Source: Pseudorhodobacter ferrugineus DSM 5888 (GTDB lineage Bacteria > Pseudomonadota > Alphaproteobacteria > Rhodobacterales > Rhodobacteraceae). Taken from it: a stretch of 64,000 nt of DNA. Positions 8,192 to 15,688 of the stretch are shown piece after piece. Under the pieces are notes generated by a model that had not been told where the DNA came from, made no database searches, and was given only the letters and a program-made list of their open reading frames with translations. Location: contig NZ_ATVN01000001.1 in NCBI RefSeq assembly GCF_000420745.1, positions 248,001 through 312,000 of the forward strand, given 5' to 3'. A program made the translations under genes and the position numbers. Positions within the stretch are counted from its first letter, which is position 1, and each line of letters starts with the position of its first letter.

Positions 8192-8611
8192 ATGCTGGAT
8201 CAGGCGGTACAACGCGGCACAGAATGGCTTGCCAAAGGGGGGCTTCGGCCCACACGGCAGCGTGTTGCGCTGGCGGGCCTGCTGGTCGGTGATGGTGTCG
8301 ACCGCCATGTCACGGCTGAAAGCCTGTTTGCCGCCTCGACGGGCACGGGCGAAGGCGTAAGCCTTGCCACCGTCTACAACACCCTGCGCGCCTTTTGTGA
8401 GGCAGGGCTGATGCAGGAAGTCGTTGTTGACGGGTCCAAAAGCTATTTTGATACCCGCATGGATGACCACCCGCATTTCTACTGGGAAGACACGGCAGAA
8501 TTGACCGATGCCCGCGCTGACCAATTGGAAATCGCTCGTCTGCCCGACCTGCCACCCGGAACCGAGATTTCAAAGGTTGATGTGGTGATCCGCCTGCGCC
8601 GTTTGGCCTGA
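8192..8611 (+). CDS. irr: Iron response regulator Irr (Fur superfamily)
   Basis: A 139-residue Fur-family winged-helix regulator. In Rhizobiales and Rhodobacterales, Irr controls iron storage, heme and iron-uptake genes in response to heme status. The DNA-binding half carries GLRPTRQRVALAGLL and VSLATVYNTLRAFCEAGLMQEV. The dimer half carries VDGSKSYFDTRMDDHPHFYWED, where the Irr HHH motif is reduced to HPH. The Fur C-terminal cysteine pairs are absent. Divergence from fabA and the following DUF2161 gene (6 bases downstream) repeat the arrangement I know from Rhodobacteraceae. A promoter-like TTGAAA-18-TATATA lies upstream. Confidence 0.88.
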   Translation: MLDQAVQRGTEWLAKGGLRPTRQRVALAGLLVGDGVDRHVTAESLFAASTGTGEGVSLATVYNTLRAFCEAGLMQEVVVDGSKSYFDTRMDDHPHFYWEDTAELTDARADQLEIARLPDLPPGTEISKVDVVIRLRRLA

Positions 8612-8617
8612 TGCTGC

Positions 8618-9277
8618 GTGCGTGAGGCTGATCTATACGCCCCCCTCAAGGCCTATCTGGAAAGCCAAGGCTATGAGGTGAAAGCCGAGATCGGCGATTG
8701 CGATATCATGGCGCGGCGTGGCGACGAACGGCCCGTGATTGTGGAAATGAAGCTGACGTTTTCGCTGCAACTGGTCATGCAAGGCGTAGTGCGGCAAGGC
8801 TTGTTCGACCATGTGTATCTTGCCGTGCCTGTCAGCAAAGGCTGGAAGCTGCGCTACCGTGACATCATCGCATTGTGCCGCCGCCTGTCGCTGGGTTTGC
8901 TGGCCGTTGGGCCAACGGGGGTCGAGGCGCATCTGGACCCCGCCCCCTATGCCCCGCGTCTGAAAACCAAAGCCGCCCAGCGGTTGCTGCGTGAATTTGA
9001 CCGCCGCGTGGGTGATCCGAATGAAGGCGGGATTTCCGGCGCGAAAATGACGGCTTATCGCCAAGACGCAATCCGCTGCGCGCTGCATTTGCAGGCAGGG
9101 CCGTGCAAGGCGGCTGTGGTGGCCAAGGCCGTGGGGGTTTCGCGGGCGGCGGCGCAAATGCGCGATGATCATTACGGCTGGTTCGAACGGGTCGATCGCG
9201 GGATTTACCAGCTTACCCCCAAAGGGCAGGCGGCCCTGTTGGAACATGCCGAAATGGCGCAGCTTTTGGTGAAATGA
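8618..9277 (+). CDS. DUF2161 family protein, PD-(D/E)XK nuclease-like with C-terminal winged-helix-like region
   Basis: A 219-residue protein starting with GTG 6 bases after the irr stop, so probably co-transcribed with irr. The N-terminal half reads like a PD-(D/E)XK fold: an N-terminal helix (ADLYAPLKAYLESQGY), then EIGDCDIMARR with the acidic D, then VIVEMKLTFS with the E-x-K. That arrangement is typical of restriction-like nucleases. The C-terminal part (about residues 140-219) resembles a winged helix: CKAAVVAKAVGVSRAAAQMRDDHYGWFERVDRGIYQLT. The family has no established function known to me. A strong GC hairpin follows its stop. Confidence 0.75.
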   Translation: MREADLYAPLKAYLESQGYEVKAEIGDCDIMARRGDERPVIVEMKLTFSLQLVMQGVVRQGLFDHVYLAVPVSKGWKLRYRDIIALCRRLSLGLLAVGPTGVEAHLDPAPYAPRLKTKAAQRLLREFDRRVGDPNEGGISGAKMTAYRQDAIRCALHLQAGPCKAAVVAKAVGVSRAAAQMRDDHYGWFERVDRGIYQLTPKGQAALLEHAEMAQLLVK

Positions 9278-9278
9278 T

Positions 9279-9304
9279 GGGGCGGGGGGCCAATCCCCCG
9301 CCCC
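9279..9304. terminator. Strong GC stem-loop between convergent DUF2161 and fasciclin genes
   Basis: GGGGCGGGGG (9279-9288) pairs perfectly with CCCCCGCCCC (9295-9304) around a 6-base loop. There is no T tract, but its position between convergent gene ends suggests a bidirectional transcription barrier. Confidence 0.55.
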
Positions 9305-9340
9305 GATCCGTTTGCGCCCAAAGGGACAGACGCAGACGGA

Positions 9341-9895
9341 TTACTTGGGCAACAGCACCTTGTCGACCACATGGATAACGCCGTTCGACTGGATCACATC
9401 GCCAATTGTCACACGGCCCGCATTCCCGCTTTCATCATAGATATAAACGGTGTTGCCACGAACCTTTGCCGACAGCGCATCGCCCGAAACCGTAGTCATG
9501 TTGCAAAACCCGTCCTTGCTTTTCGCTGCACAGGTTTTCAGCCGTGCCGCCGTCAGCGTGCCAGCAACCACATGCGCTGTCAGCACCTTGGTCAGCGTCG
9601 GTTTGTTTTCCGGCTTTAGCAGCGTGTCCACTGTGCCCGCAGGCAAGGCGGCAAAGGCCGCATTCACAGGCGCAAACACCGTAAACGGGCCGGGTGACGC
9701 CAATGTATCCACCAACCCTGCGGCCTTTACGGCGGCCACCAGCGTTGTGTGATCTGCCGAGTTTACGGCGTTTTCAACGATGTTTTTCGTTTCGAACATC
9801 GCGGCACCACCGACATCGGGATTGGCGGCCAAGGCGGGCACGGATGTCAGGGCAATCGCGGCGGATGCCACAAGGCGGGTGATCAGGTTGGTCAT
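9341..9895 (-). CDS. Secreted fasciclin (FAS1) domain protein
   Basis: A 184-residue exported protein: signal peptide MTNLITRLVASAAIALTSVPALA, then one FAS1 domain with NAVNSADHTTLVAAVKAAGL (residues about 43-62), the H1 motif PFTVFAPVNAAFAALP, LTAHVV, and the closing GVIHVVDKVLLPK (H2-type). FAS1 domains mediate extracellular adhesion or surface interactions in bacteria, and the ligand is unknown. Cys at about residues 125 and 134 might form a disulfide. The start was chosen at ATG 9895, because the GGAGGAA ribosome binding site sits just upstream of it, inside the 4-codon-longer alternative. Confidence 0.9.
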   Translation of the reverse strand: MTNLITRLVASAAIALTSVPALAANPDVGGAAMFETKNIVENAVNSADHTTLVAAVKAAGLVDTLASPGPFTVFAPVNAAFAALPAGTVDTLLKPENKPTLTKVLTAHVVAGTLTAARLKTCAAKSKDGFCNMTTVSGDALSAKVRGNTVYIYDESGNAGRVTIGDVIQSNGVIHVVDKVLLPK

Positions 9896-10011
9896 AGTTT
9901 CCTCCATCTGCCCAGACCATCCGGGCTGTTGTATGGAAGGAACGGGAGCAGGTTGGCGAAAGTTTCAACCAACCAGAAGAATTTGTGCCTCGCGGTGCAA
10001 GCCCTGCCGCG

Positions 10012-10500
10012 TTACAGCCCGAACCGCTTGTGAACCCGCGCAATAACCTTGCCGGATTTCAAGGTAACATCGGGCGCAGGCTGACCATCGCCAAACCCCA
10101 TGCGGCTGTAATAGGCAAGCCCGCCTGTGTTGTCACAACGGATCTTGGCGTTCAGCTGGGTGAGCCCCAAACCACGCGCCGCCCTAATTGTTTCGGCAAA
10201 CAGCGCAGAACCTACACCTTTCTGGTTCTGGCCAATCCGCGCATAAGTGCCCATCTCGCCGCAAGCCGCAGGCAAATAATCCGCGCGCCCCACCGATTGG
10301 AACCCGACCATAACACCGTCTTGCACGGCGACCGTGCAGAAAAACACCCTTGGGCCGGGCATCAAGAACCATTCGACCATCTCGGCCTTTGTTAACGGGG
10401 TCTCAATCGCGGTCGTTCCACCCAGCGCGATAATGGCGTTCAAAATATCGGTCGCCTCGGCTGCATCGGCTGTGCTGGCAGGGCGTAGGATCAGAACCAT
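10012..10500 (-). CDS. GNAT family N-acetyltransferase
   Basis: A 162-residue acetyltransferase-fold protein. [10 protein letters not shown] opens the fold; the acetyl-CoA loop appears as ARIGQNQKGVGSALFAETIRAAR (motif A, Q/R-x-x-G-x-G/A), and KIRCDNTGGLAYYSRMGF is motif B. The acceptor substrate cannot be predicted. The start ATG 10500 overlaps the end of the upstream gene by 10 bases and is preceded by GGAG. A longer frame beginning at 10572 would run through the upstream gene and is unlikely. Confidence 0.82.
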   Translation of the reverse strand: MVLILRPASTADAAEATDILNAIIALGGTTAIETPLTKAEMVEWFLMPGPRVFFCTVAVQDGVMVGFQSVGRADYLPAACGEMGTYARIGQNQKGVGSALFAETIRAARGLGLTQLNAKIRCDNTGGLAYYSRMGFGDGQPAPDVTLKSGKVIARVHKRFGL

Positions 10501-11360
10501 TGGCCCGGCTCCATCAAACCCAAATCCATTAACTGCTGGCTGTTCCACTGAAATTTGGTCGAATTGTGCCATTTGAAATCATGGATGTCATAGCGCGACC
10601 CGGGGTTGGATTTCAGCGCCTTGGCGGTGCGAAAGGATACGATTGCCGTCGTGATGTTGTGATGCCACGGGCAGGCATAGGTGTTGTACTCTTCATCCGA
10701 AAAGGTGAAGTCGGGCCGCAAAATCAACCCCGGCTTGGTGCGAAACAGTGCGATGCGGTCAATTTTGCGCCGCGCGGCGGGGATGTGTTCCTCAAACCGC
10801 CAACGCAAGCCGCCGAAAAAGTCCAATTGCCGGTCGCGCGGGTGATTGTGGTTGGCAGGGTCAGGCCGCCCAAGCGCATAATATCCCGATCTGTCCAGTA
10901 GCGCATTTTCAAGCGATACGGCGTTCGGGTGGGTTTCCAAATCATCGGCATAAAGGTCGATCACATAAGACAGCACGGCATCACGCCGCTCTTCGGTGTG
11001 AAAGGCCAGCAATTCCCGAATGTTGCGGCTTTCGCAAAACGGATGGAACAAATATTCGGCGTTAAACCCGTAATACATCCATATTCCGGACACGGCCTCG
11101 CTCACCTGATTGACGGCCGCTTGCATGGCATCGCGAACATGCGTCGCATAATCAATCCGCTCGACTTTTTCTTCAATCGATGCAGGCACAGCCGTTTCAG
11201 GGTTGGTCAGCAGCAAAACGGTCCGAAAGCCGATATCAAGGTGGTGCAAAACAGTGCTTTCCACCTCAACCGCATCTTCGGCCATGATGATCGCAATCGG
11301 CCCTTTGGCAAGGCCAGCGCGCCCCTTTTCCAAAAACGCCGTCAAACTCTTGTACCGCAT
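10491..11360 (-). CDS. Uncharacterised protein, possibly glycosyltransferase-like
   Basis: I do not recognise this 289-residue protein with certainty. The N-terminal part [36 protein letters not shown] has the strand-helix-strand pattern of GT-A glycosyltransferases that begin with an 'E/D...HH..IGF..V' segment. A metal-binding DxD motif is not obvious, although YADDLE and the later RWRFEEHIP exist. The C-terminal half is rich in aromatic and histidine residues ([33 protein letters not shown]), which suggests a compact enzymatic domain. No signal peptide is seen. It overlaps the GNAT gene by 10 bases, so the two form an operon. The function is unassigned; glycosyl transfer is a guess. Confidence 0.65.
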   Translation of the reverse strand: MRYKSLTAFLEKGRAGLAKGPIAIIMAEDAVEVESTVLHHLDIGFRTVLLLTNPETAVPASIEEKVERIDYATHVRDAMQAAVNQVSEAVSGIWMYYGFNAEYLFHPFCESRNIRELLAFHTEERRDAVLSYVIDLYADDLETHPNAVSLENALLDRSGYYALGRPDPANHNHPRDRQLDFFGGLRWRFEEHIPAARRKIDRIALFRTKPGLILRPDFTFSDEEYNTYACPWHHNITTAIVSFRTAKALKSNPGSRYDIHDFKWHNSTKFQWNSQQLMDLGLMEPGQWF

Positions 11361-11526
11361 GATGTCCCCGATGCCTGACCCAAGGCGCTGTTATGTACCA
11401 AAGGCTACGTACCAAAGGTTAAAGGGTTGGACCTGCCAAACGCAAGTCCCGACCGCAAAAGGTGGGGGCGTTGCGGGTTGGGGCAGGGCGGTGTACAAGC
11501 TGCGACGATCTGGAAAAGGTGCCGCC

Positions 11527-12834
11527 ATGACTGACCCCAAAAAGCTGTTCATCAAAACCTACGGGTGCCAGATGAACGTTTATGACAGTGAACGCATGGC
11601 CGAAAGCCTTGGCGCCAGCGGTTATGTGCAAACCGACCAGATCGACGGCGCCGATATGGTGATGATCAACACTTGCCATATCCGCGAAAAAGCGTCGGAA
11701 AAGCTTTTTTCCGATCTGGGCCGCCTTCGCCCCGCCAAAGAGGCCAATCCGAACCTGAAAATCGCCGTGGCTGGCTGTGTCGCACAGGCCGAAGGTGCGG
11801 AAATCATGCGTCGGATGCCCTTGGTTGATCTGGTTGTCGGCCCGCAAAGCTATCACCGCCTGCCCGAAATGGAGGCGAAAATCCAAAAAGGCGAGCGCGC
11901 CATTGAGACGGAATTTCCGGTCGAGGATAAGTTTGATCACTTGCCCGAGCGCAAAGCGATGCGCGGCCCTGCCGCGTTTTTGACAGTGCAAGAAGGCTGC
12001 GACAAGTTCTGCGCCTTTTGCGTGGTCCCCTATACCCGCGGGTCCGAGGTCAGCCGCCCGCCGGAACGCCTGCTGGCCGAGGCCCGCAATCTGGCCAGCC
12101 GTGGGGTGCGCGAATTGACCCTGCTGGGCCAAAATGTGAACGCCTACAGCGCGGGCGGCTACGGCCTTGCCCGCCTGATCCGCGAAATGGCGCAACTGGA
12201 TGGCATCCAGCGCCTGCGCTATATGACCAGTCACCCGAATGATATGGAAGACGACCTAATCGCAGCCCACGGCGATTGCCCCGCCCTGATGCCCTATCTG
12301 CACCTGCCCGTGCAATCTGGGTCGGACCGTATTCTTAAGGCGATGAACCGCAAGCACACCGCCGATGACTATTTGCGCGTGCTGGACCGCGTGCGCAACG
12401 CACGTCCCGATATCTTGCTGACCTCGGATTTTATCGTGGGCTTTCCCGGCGAAACCGATGCCGACTTCCAAGACACCCTTAATCTGGTGCGCAAGGTCGG
12501 CTACGGTATGGCATATTCGTTCAAATACTCGGCCCGCCCCGGCACCCCTGCGGCGGAAAAGCTCGATGTCGACACAGCCGTCGCCGATGCCCGCTTGCAA
12601 GAACTGCAAGCCCTTCTGACCAGCCAACAACGTGCGGCCCAAGATGCGATGGTCGGGCAAGTGGTCGATGTTCTTTATGAAAAGGCGGGGCGGCTGGATG
12701 GCCAGATGGTTGGCAAGTCGCAACACCTGCATGCGGTGCATGTAACGGATGCCGCTGGCCAAGTCGGTCAACTGGTGCGTGTGCGCATTACAGAATCCAA
12801 ATCCAACTCTTTGGCGGGCGTGCCGCTGGGTTAA
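11527..12834 (+). CDS. miaB: tRNA-2-methylthio-N6-dimethylallyladenosine synthase
   Basis: MiaB is a radical SAM methylthiotransferase that adds the 2-methylthio group to isopentenyladenosine-37 of tRNAs. The 435 residues show all three parts: the N-terminal cluster cysteines Cys14, Cys50 and Cys84 ([29 protein letters not shown]); the radical SAM motif at Cys158, Cys162 and Cys165 ([17 protein letters not shown]); and a C-terminal TRAM region. The true start is the ATG at 11527 (AAGGTG ribosome binding site, TYGCQ at the usual distance) and not any of the upstream in-phase codons. It is transcribed alone, divergent from the 10491-11360 gene. Confidence 0.97.
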   Translation: MTDPKKLFIKTYGCQMNVYDSERMAESLGASGYVQTDQIDGADMVMINTCHIREKASEKLFSDLGRLRPAKEANPNLKIAVAGCVAQAEGAEIMRRMPLVDLVVGPQSYHRLPEMEAKIQKGERAIETEFPVEDKFDHLPERKAMRGPAAFLTVQEGCDKFCAFCVVPYTRGSEVSRPPERLLAEARNLASRGVRELTLLGQNVNAYSAGGYGLARLIREMAQLDGIQRLRYMTSHPNDMEDDLIAAHGDCPALMPYLHLPVQSGSDRILKAMNRKHTADDYLRVLDRVRNARPDILLTSDFIVGFPGETDADFQDTLNLVRKVGYGMAYSFKYSARPGTPAAEKLDVDTAVADARLQELQALLTSQQRAAQDAMVGQVVDVLYEKAGRLDGQMVGKSQHLHAVHVTDAAGQVGQLVRVRITESKSNSLAGVPLG

Positions 12835-12913
12835 CAATTTCTGCGTTTCCTAAACCTGTGGAAAAGCGATATGTGCCCCTGATTGCAGCGCAAAGCGCAA
12901 CTATTGGTGCGAA

Positions 12914-12937
12914 CTCTGCCAGTCATGGGCAGTTTTT
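12914..12937 (+). terminator. Candidate terminator downstream of miaB
   Basis: CTGCC (12916-12920) pairs with GGCAG (12928-12932) around a 7-base loop and is followed directly by TTTTT. The stem is short, so this is tentative. Confidence 0.4.
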
Positions 12938-13015
12938 GCTTTACAATGCTGCGACTGGGCTGCAAATCTTTGTGGGTATTATATAGTCTGCGGAATGCCC
13001 GGGGGGGTTACCACT

Positions 13016-13582
13016 GTGAAGCGAAAAATTAGTGCAACAATGAAAATGGTGATAGGTGGGGCCGCTCTTGCGCTGGGCCTGTCAGGGCCCGCTGCCGTGA
13101 TGGCGCAGCCCAAGGTGTCCGGCCAAATCGAATGGGGTGTGTGGGTCGATGATGACGGCTGTATGCACTGGTGGGCGGATGGTGGTCTTGAAGGCTACAT
13201 GGTGCCGCGCCGCAACCCGAAAACCGGCAAGCCGGTTTGTCTAAAGAAAAATACCTGTCTGGTCGAAAACACCGACACGCTTTTCCACACCGACTCAGCG
13301 CAGCTGACCAGCAACGGCCGCGCCCGTTTGCAGCAGTTTTTCCAAAGCACGGATGCGTTCGGCTATGCCATCTATGGCCATACCGACAGCCGCGCATCGC
13401 ATGGCTATAATCAAAACCTGTCCGAACGCCGCGCTGCCGCTGTTGGTGGTGTTGCCCGTTCGGTTGGTGCAGCGGTTGAACGCCAGATCGGCTTTGGTGA
13501 AACACGTCCCGTCGCGTCGAACAATTCTGCCGCAGGTATGCAGCAGAACCGCCGCGTCGAAGTCATTTGCTACAGGTGGTAA
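13016..13582 (+). CDS. Exported OmpA-family protein with an N-terminal DGC...GLEGY motif
   Basis: A 188-residue protein with a signal peptide (KRKISATMKMVIGGAALALGL...VMA), then a short N-terminal region containing DDDGCMHWWADGGLEGYMVP and a second Cys 14 residues on (GKPVC). A C-terminal OmpA-like peptidoglycan-binding domain follows, with YGHTDSRASHGYNQNLSERRA and a final NRRVEVICY. Such domains anchor envelope proteins to peptidoglycan. The first motif is repeated in the lipoprotein encoded 5 bases downstream, so the two are probably partners or duplicates. I chose GTG 13016 because the signal peptide then has a normal length; an ATG at 12995 would add 7 residues and has no ribosome binding site. 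Confidence 0.82.
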   Translation: MKRKISATMKMVIGGAALALGLSGPAAVMAQPKVSGQIEWGVWVDDDGCMHWWADGGLEGYMVPRRNPKTGKPVCLKKNTCLVENTDTLFHTDSAQLTSNGRARLQQFFQSTDAFGYAIYGHTDSRASHGYNQNLSERRAAAVGGVARSVGAAVERQIGFGETRPVASNNSAAGMQQNRRVEVICYRW

Positions 13583-13587
13583 CAGAT

Positions 13588-13971
13588 ATGATCAACGCAA
13601 TGAAAATCAGTGCAGGTCTGGTTGCCGCCGTGGTCCTTTCGGGCTGTGTTGGCGAGAGCTTTGAAGGTACCGAACGGTATCGCGGGTCGAATTCCATCAT
13701 CGCAACAGGTCAGGATCAAGGTCGTGATACGGGTGTTTTGAACAACGGTGTCGCTGCAATCGCCTATGACCCTGATGGATGTCAGAACTGGATCATCGAC
13801 GATGGTTTGGAAGGGTATTCCTCGCCACGCTATGACCCCGTGTCGGGTCTACCGATCTGTAACGACCTGTATCCACCGGGCACAGTGATCCGTGAATACC
13901 AATCCAACACTGAGGGTATTCAGGACAAAGTATCCGGCCCGGGCCGAAGAACCGTTGTCGTGCGCCGTTAA
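13588..13971 (+). CDS. Small lipoprotein sharing the DGC...GLEGY motif with its OmpA neighbour
   Basis: A 127-residue probable lipoprotein: MINAMKISAGLVAAVVLSGC ends in a lipobox (LSGC) with the acylated Cys at residue 20. The mature part contains DPDGCQNWIIDDGLEGYSSP followed by RYDPVSGLPIC, which repeats the OmpA protein motif residue by residue in pattern: DGC-x2-W-x2-D-x-GLEGY-x2-PR-x2-P-x2-G-x-P-x-C. No other domain is recognised. The AGGTGG ribosome binding site overlaps the 3' end of the OmpA gene, and the stop-to-start distance is 5 bases, so co-expression is very likely. A strong terminator follows. Confidence 0.8.
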   Translation: MINAMKISAGLVAAVVLSGCVGESFEGTERYRGSNSIIATGQDQGRDTGVLNNGVAAIAYDPDGCQNWIIDDGLEGYSSPRYDPVSGLPICNDLYPPGTVIREYQSNTEGIQDKVSGPGRRTVVVRR

Positions 13972-13990
13972 TGGCAGGCATGCCCAAAAT

Positions 13991-14020
13991 AAAGGCCGTA
14001 GCGAAAGCTGCGGCCTTTTT
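13991..14020 (+). terminator. Rho-independent terminator of the OmpA-lipoprotein operon
   Basis: AAAGGCCGTAGC and GCTGCGGCCTTT form a 12-bp stem with one G-U pair around a GAAA tetraloop, and the sequence runs into TTTTTC. The position is 20 bases after the lipoprotein stop. Confidence 0.85.
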
Positions 14021-14134
14021 CGGTTTCCAGAGTGAAAAAATCTCTTGGTTATAGGACTTTACGAAATTGTCACTTGTCAGAGACCCACTTGCGCCCCACT
14101 CTAAGGCTATAATCTTTTGTAAAAGGAGACCTCC

Positions 14135-15154
14135 TTGGGCATCAGCGCGCTGACCCCCCCGACACCACCGCAAAACAGCAATGAAACCTTGCTGGAATTT
14201 CCCGACAATCGTTTGCTGATCGATCTATGTGGGGAATATGATCGTAACCTGAGCCAGATCGAACACCAAACAGGTGTGAATATTTTGCGACGCGGCAACC
14301 GTCTGGCCGTGTTGGGCGAGCTTTCGGCGCGTGACTATGCGGCTTCGGTTCTGACCGCCCTTTATGCGCGCCTGGAGGCCGGTAAAGGAATAGAGGCAGG
14401 CGACCTTGACGGCGCAATTCGGATGGGTCGCCCTATGCCAGACCGCGCCTTGCCTGCTGTGGAACAGATCGAAATGTTCTCGGGCGAACGCTATGAATTG
14501 CGCACCCGCAAAAAACCCGTTGAACCTCGGACCGCTGCGCAAAAAGCCTATGTCGGCAATTTGTTCGACAATGACCTTGGTTTTGGCATCGGCCCCGCTG
14601 GTACAGGCAAAACCTATCTGGCCGTGGCCGTGGGCGTGACCATGCTGCTGGCGGGGGCTGTCGACAAAATCATCCTGTCGCGCCCTGCGGTTGAGGCGGG
14701 CGAACGGCTTGGCTTTCTGCCCGGCGATATGAAGGAAAAAATCGACCCTTATATGCAGCCGCTTTATGACGCGCTGAACGACTTCCTTCCGCAAAAACAG
14801 CTGGCAAAATTGATGGAGGACAAGCGGATTGAAATCGCGCCGTTGGCCTTTATGCGCGGGCGTACCCTGTCAAACGCTTTTGTCGTGTTGGATGAGGCGC
14901 AAAACGCCACGACCATGCAGATGAAAATGTTCCTGACCCGTCTGGGCGAAGGGTCGCGCATGGTCATCACCGGCGACCGCACACAAATTGACCTGCCGCG
15001 CGGCACTGCAAGTGGTCTGGCCGATGCCGAACGCATCCTGAAAGGGGTCAAAGGCGTCAGTTTTAACTACTTTACCTCCAAAGATGTCGTGCGACACCCG
15101 CTTGTCGCCCGCATCATCGAGGCGTATGAGGCGCATGATGGAGCCTCTGGTTGA
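14135..15154 (+). CDS. phoH: PhoH-like ATPase
   Basis: A cytoplasmic 339-residue PhoH-family protein (the YbeZ type) that partners with YbeY in RNA and ribosome quality control. An N-terminal RNA-binding-like region (residues about 15-85) is followed by the P-loop GIGPAGTGKTYLAVA, Walker B FVVLDEAQNATTMQMKMFLTR, and ITGDRTQIDLPRGTASGL. The start is TTG at 14135, 6 bases after AAAAGGAG. No ATG or GTG fits the family start, which begins just before LEFPDNRL. The ribosome binding site can fold into a small hairpin with the start codon (14123-14136). ybeY overlaps its 3' end. Confidence 0.94.
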   Translation: MGISALTPPTPPQNSNETLLEFPDNRLLIDLCGEYDRNLSQIEHQTGVNILRRGNRLAVLGELSARDYAASVLTALYARLEAGKGIEAGDLDGAIRMGRPMPDRALPAVEQIEMFSGERYELRTRKKPVEPRTAAQKAYVGNLFDNDLGFGIGPAGTGKTYLAVAVGVTMLLAGAVDKIILSRPAVEAGERLGFLPGDMKEKIDPYMQPLYDALNDFLPQKQLAKLMEDKRIEIAPLAFMRGRTLSNAFVVLDEAQNATTMQMKMFLTRLGEGSRMVITGDRTQIDLPRGTASGLADAERILKGVKGVSFNYFTSKDVVRHPLVARIIEAYEAHDGASG

Positions 15155-15644
15155 CACAGTAATCGAAGACCCACGGTGGCAGACGTTTGACCTGCCCACC
15201 GTGGCCACCCGCGCCTGCAGGGCGGCGCTGGCGCATCTTAACCTACCCGCACAAGGCTTTACCCTGTGCCTGATGGGCTGCGATGATGCGCATATCGCGG
15301 GCCTGAATGCCGATTTTCGCGGCAAGCCAACCCCCACCAACGTGCTGTCTTGGCCATCCGAAGAACGCGCCGCCGACTATGCAGGCGAGGTGCCAGACCT
15401 GCCCGAACCCGGCCCCGCCGATGACCCCGAACACCTTGGCGACATCGCGATTGCGTGGGAAACCTGCGCGCGCGAGGCCGAAGCTGCAAACAAGCCGATG
15501 GTCGATCATGTCACCCATTTGGTTATTCATGGTCTGTTACATTTGCTGGGTTACGATCACATTGACGACATAGATGCCACATTGATGGAAACGACTGAGG
15601 CAGAGATACTTGAATCTTTGGGGCTTTCAGACCCATATGCTTAA
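15138..15644 (+). CDS. ybeY: Endoribonuclease / rRNA maturation factor YbeY
   Basis: A 168-residue zinc metalloprotein that acts in 16S rRNA maturation and ribosome quality control. The zinc site HGLLHLLGYDH is intact near residue 132, and NADFRGKPTPTNVLSWP is the conserved first motif. The gene begins inside the end of phoH (17-base overlap), where GAGG at 15128-15131 provides a ribosome binding site for ATG 15138; ATG 15135 is the other candidate. Longer in-phase starts further upstream would lie inside phoH and add sequence not typical of the family. Confidence 0.94.
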   Translation: MEPLVDTVIEDPRWQTFDLPTVATRACRAALAHLNLPAQGFTLCLMGCDDAHIAGLNADFRGKPTPTNVLSWPSEERAADYAGEVPDLPEPGPADDPEHLGDIAIAWETCAREAEAANKPMVDHVTHLVIHGLLHLLGYDHIDDIDATLMETTEAEILESLGLSDPYA

Positions 15645-15688
15645 GGTGCGCCCCCGTTTCGGGGCGATATTTATTTGGAAAAGGACAG

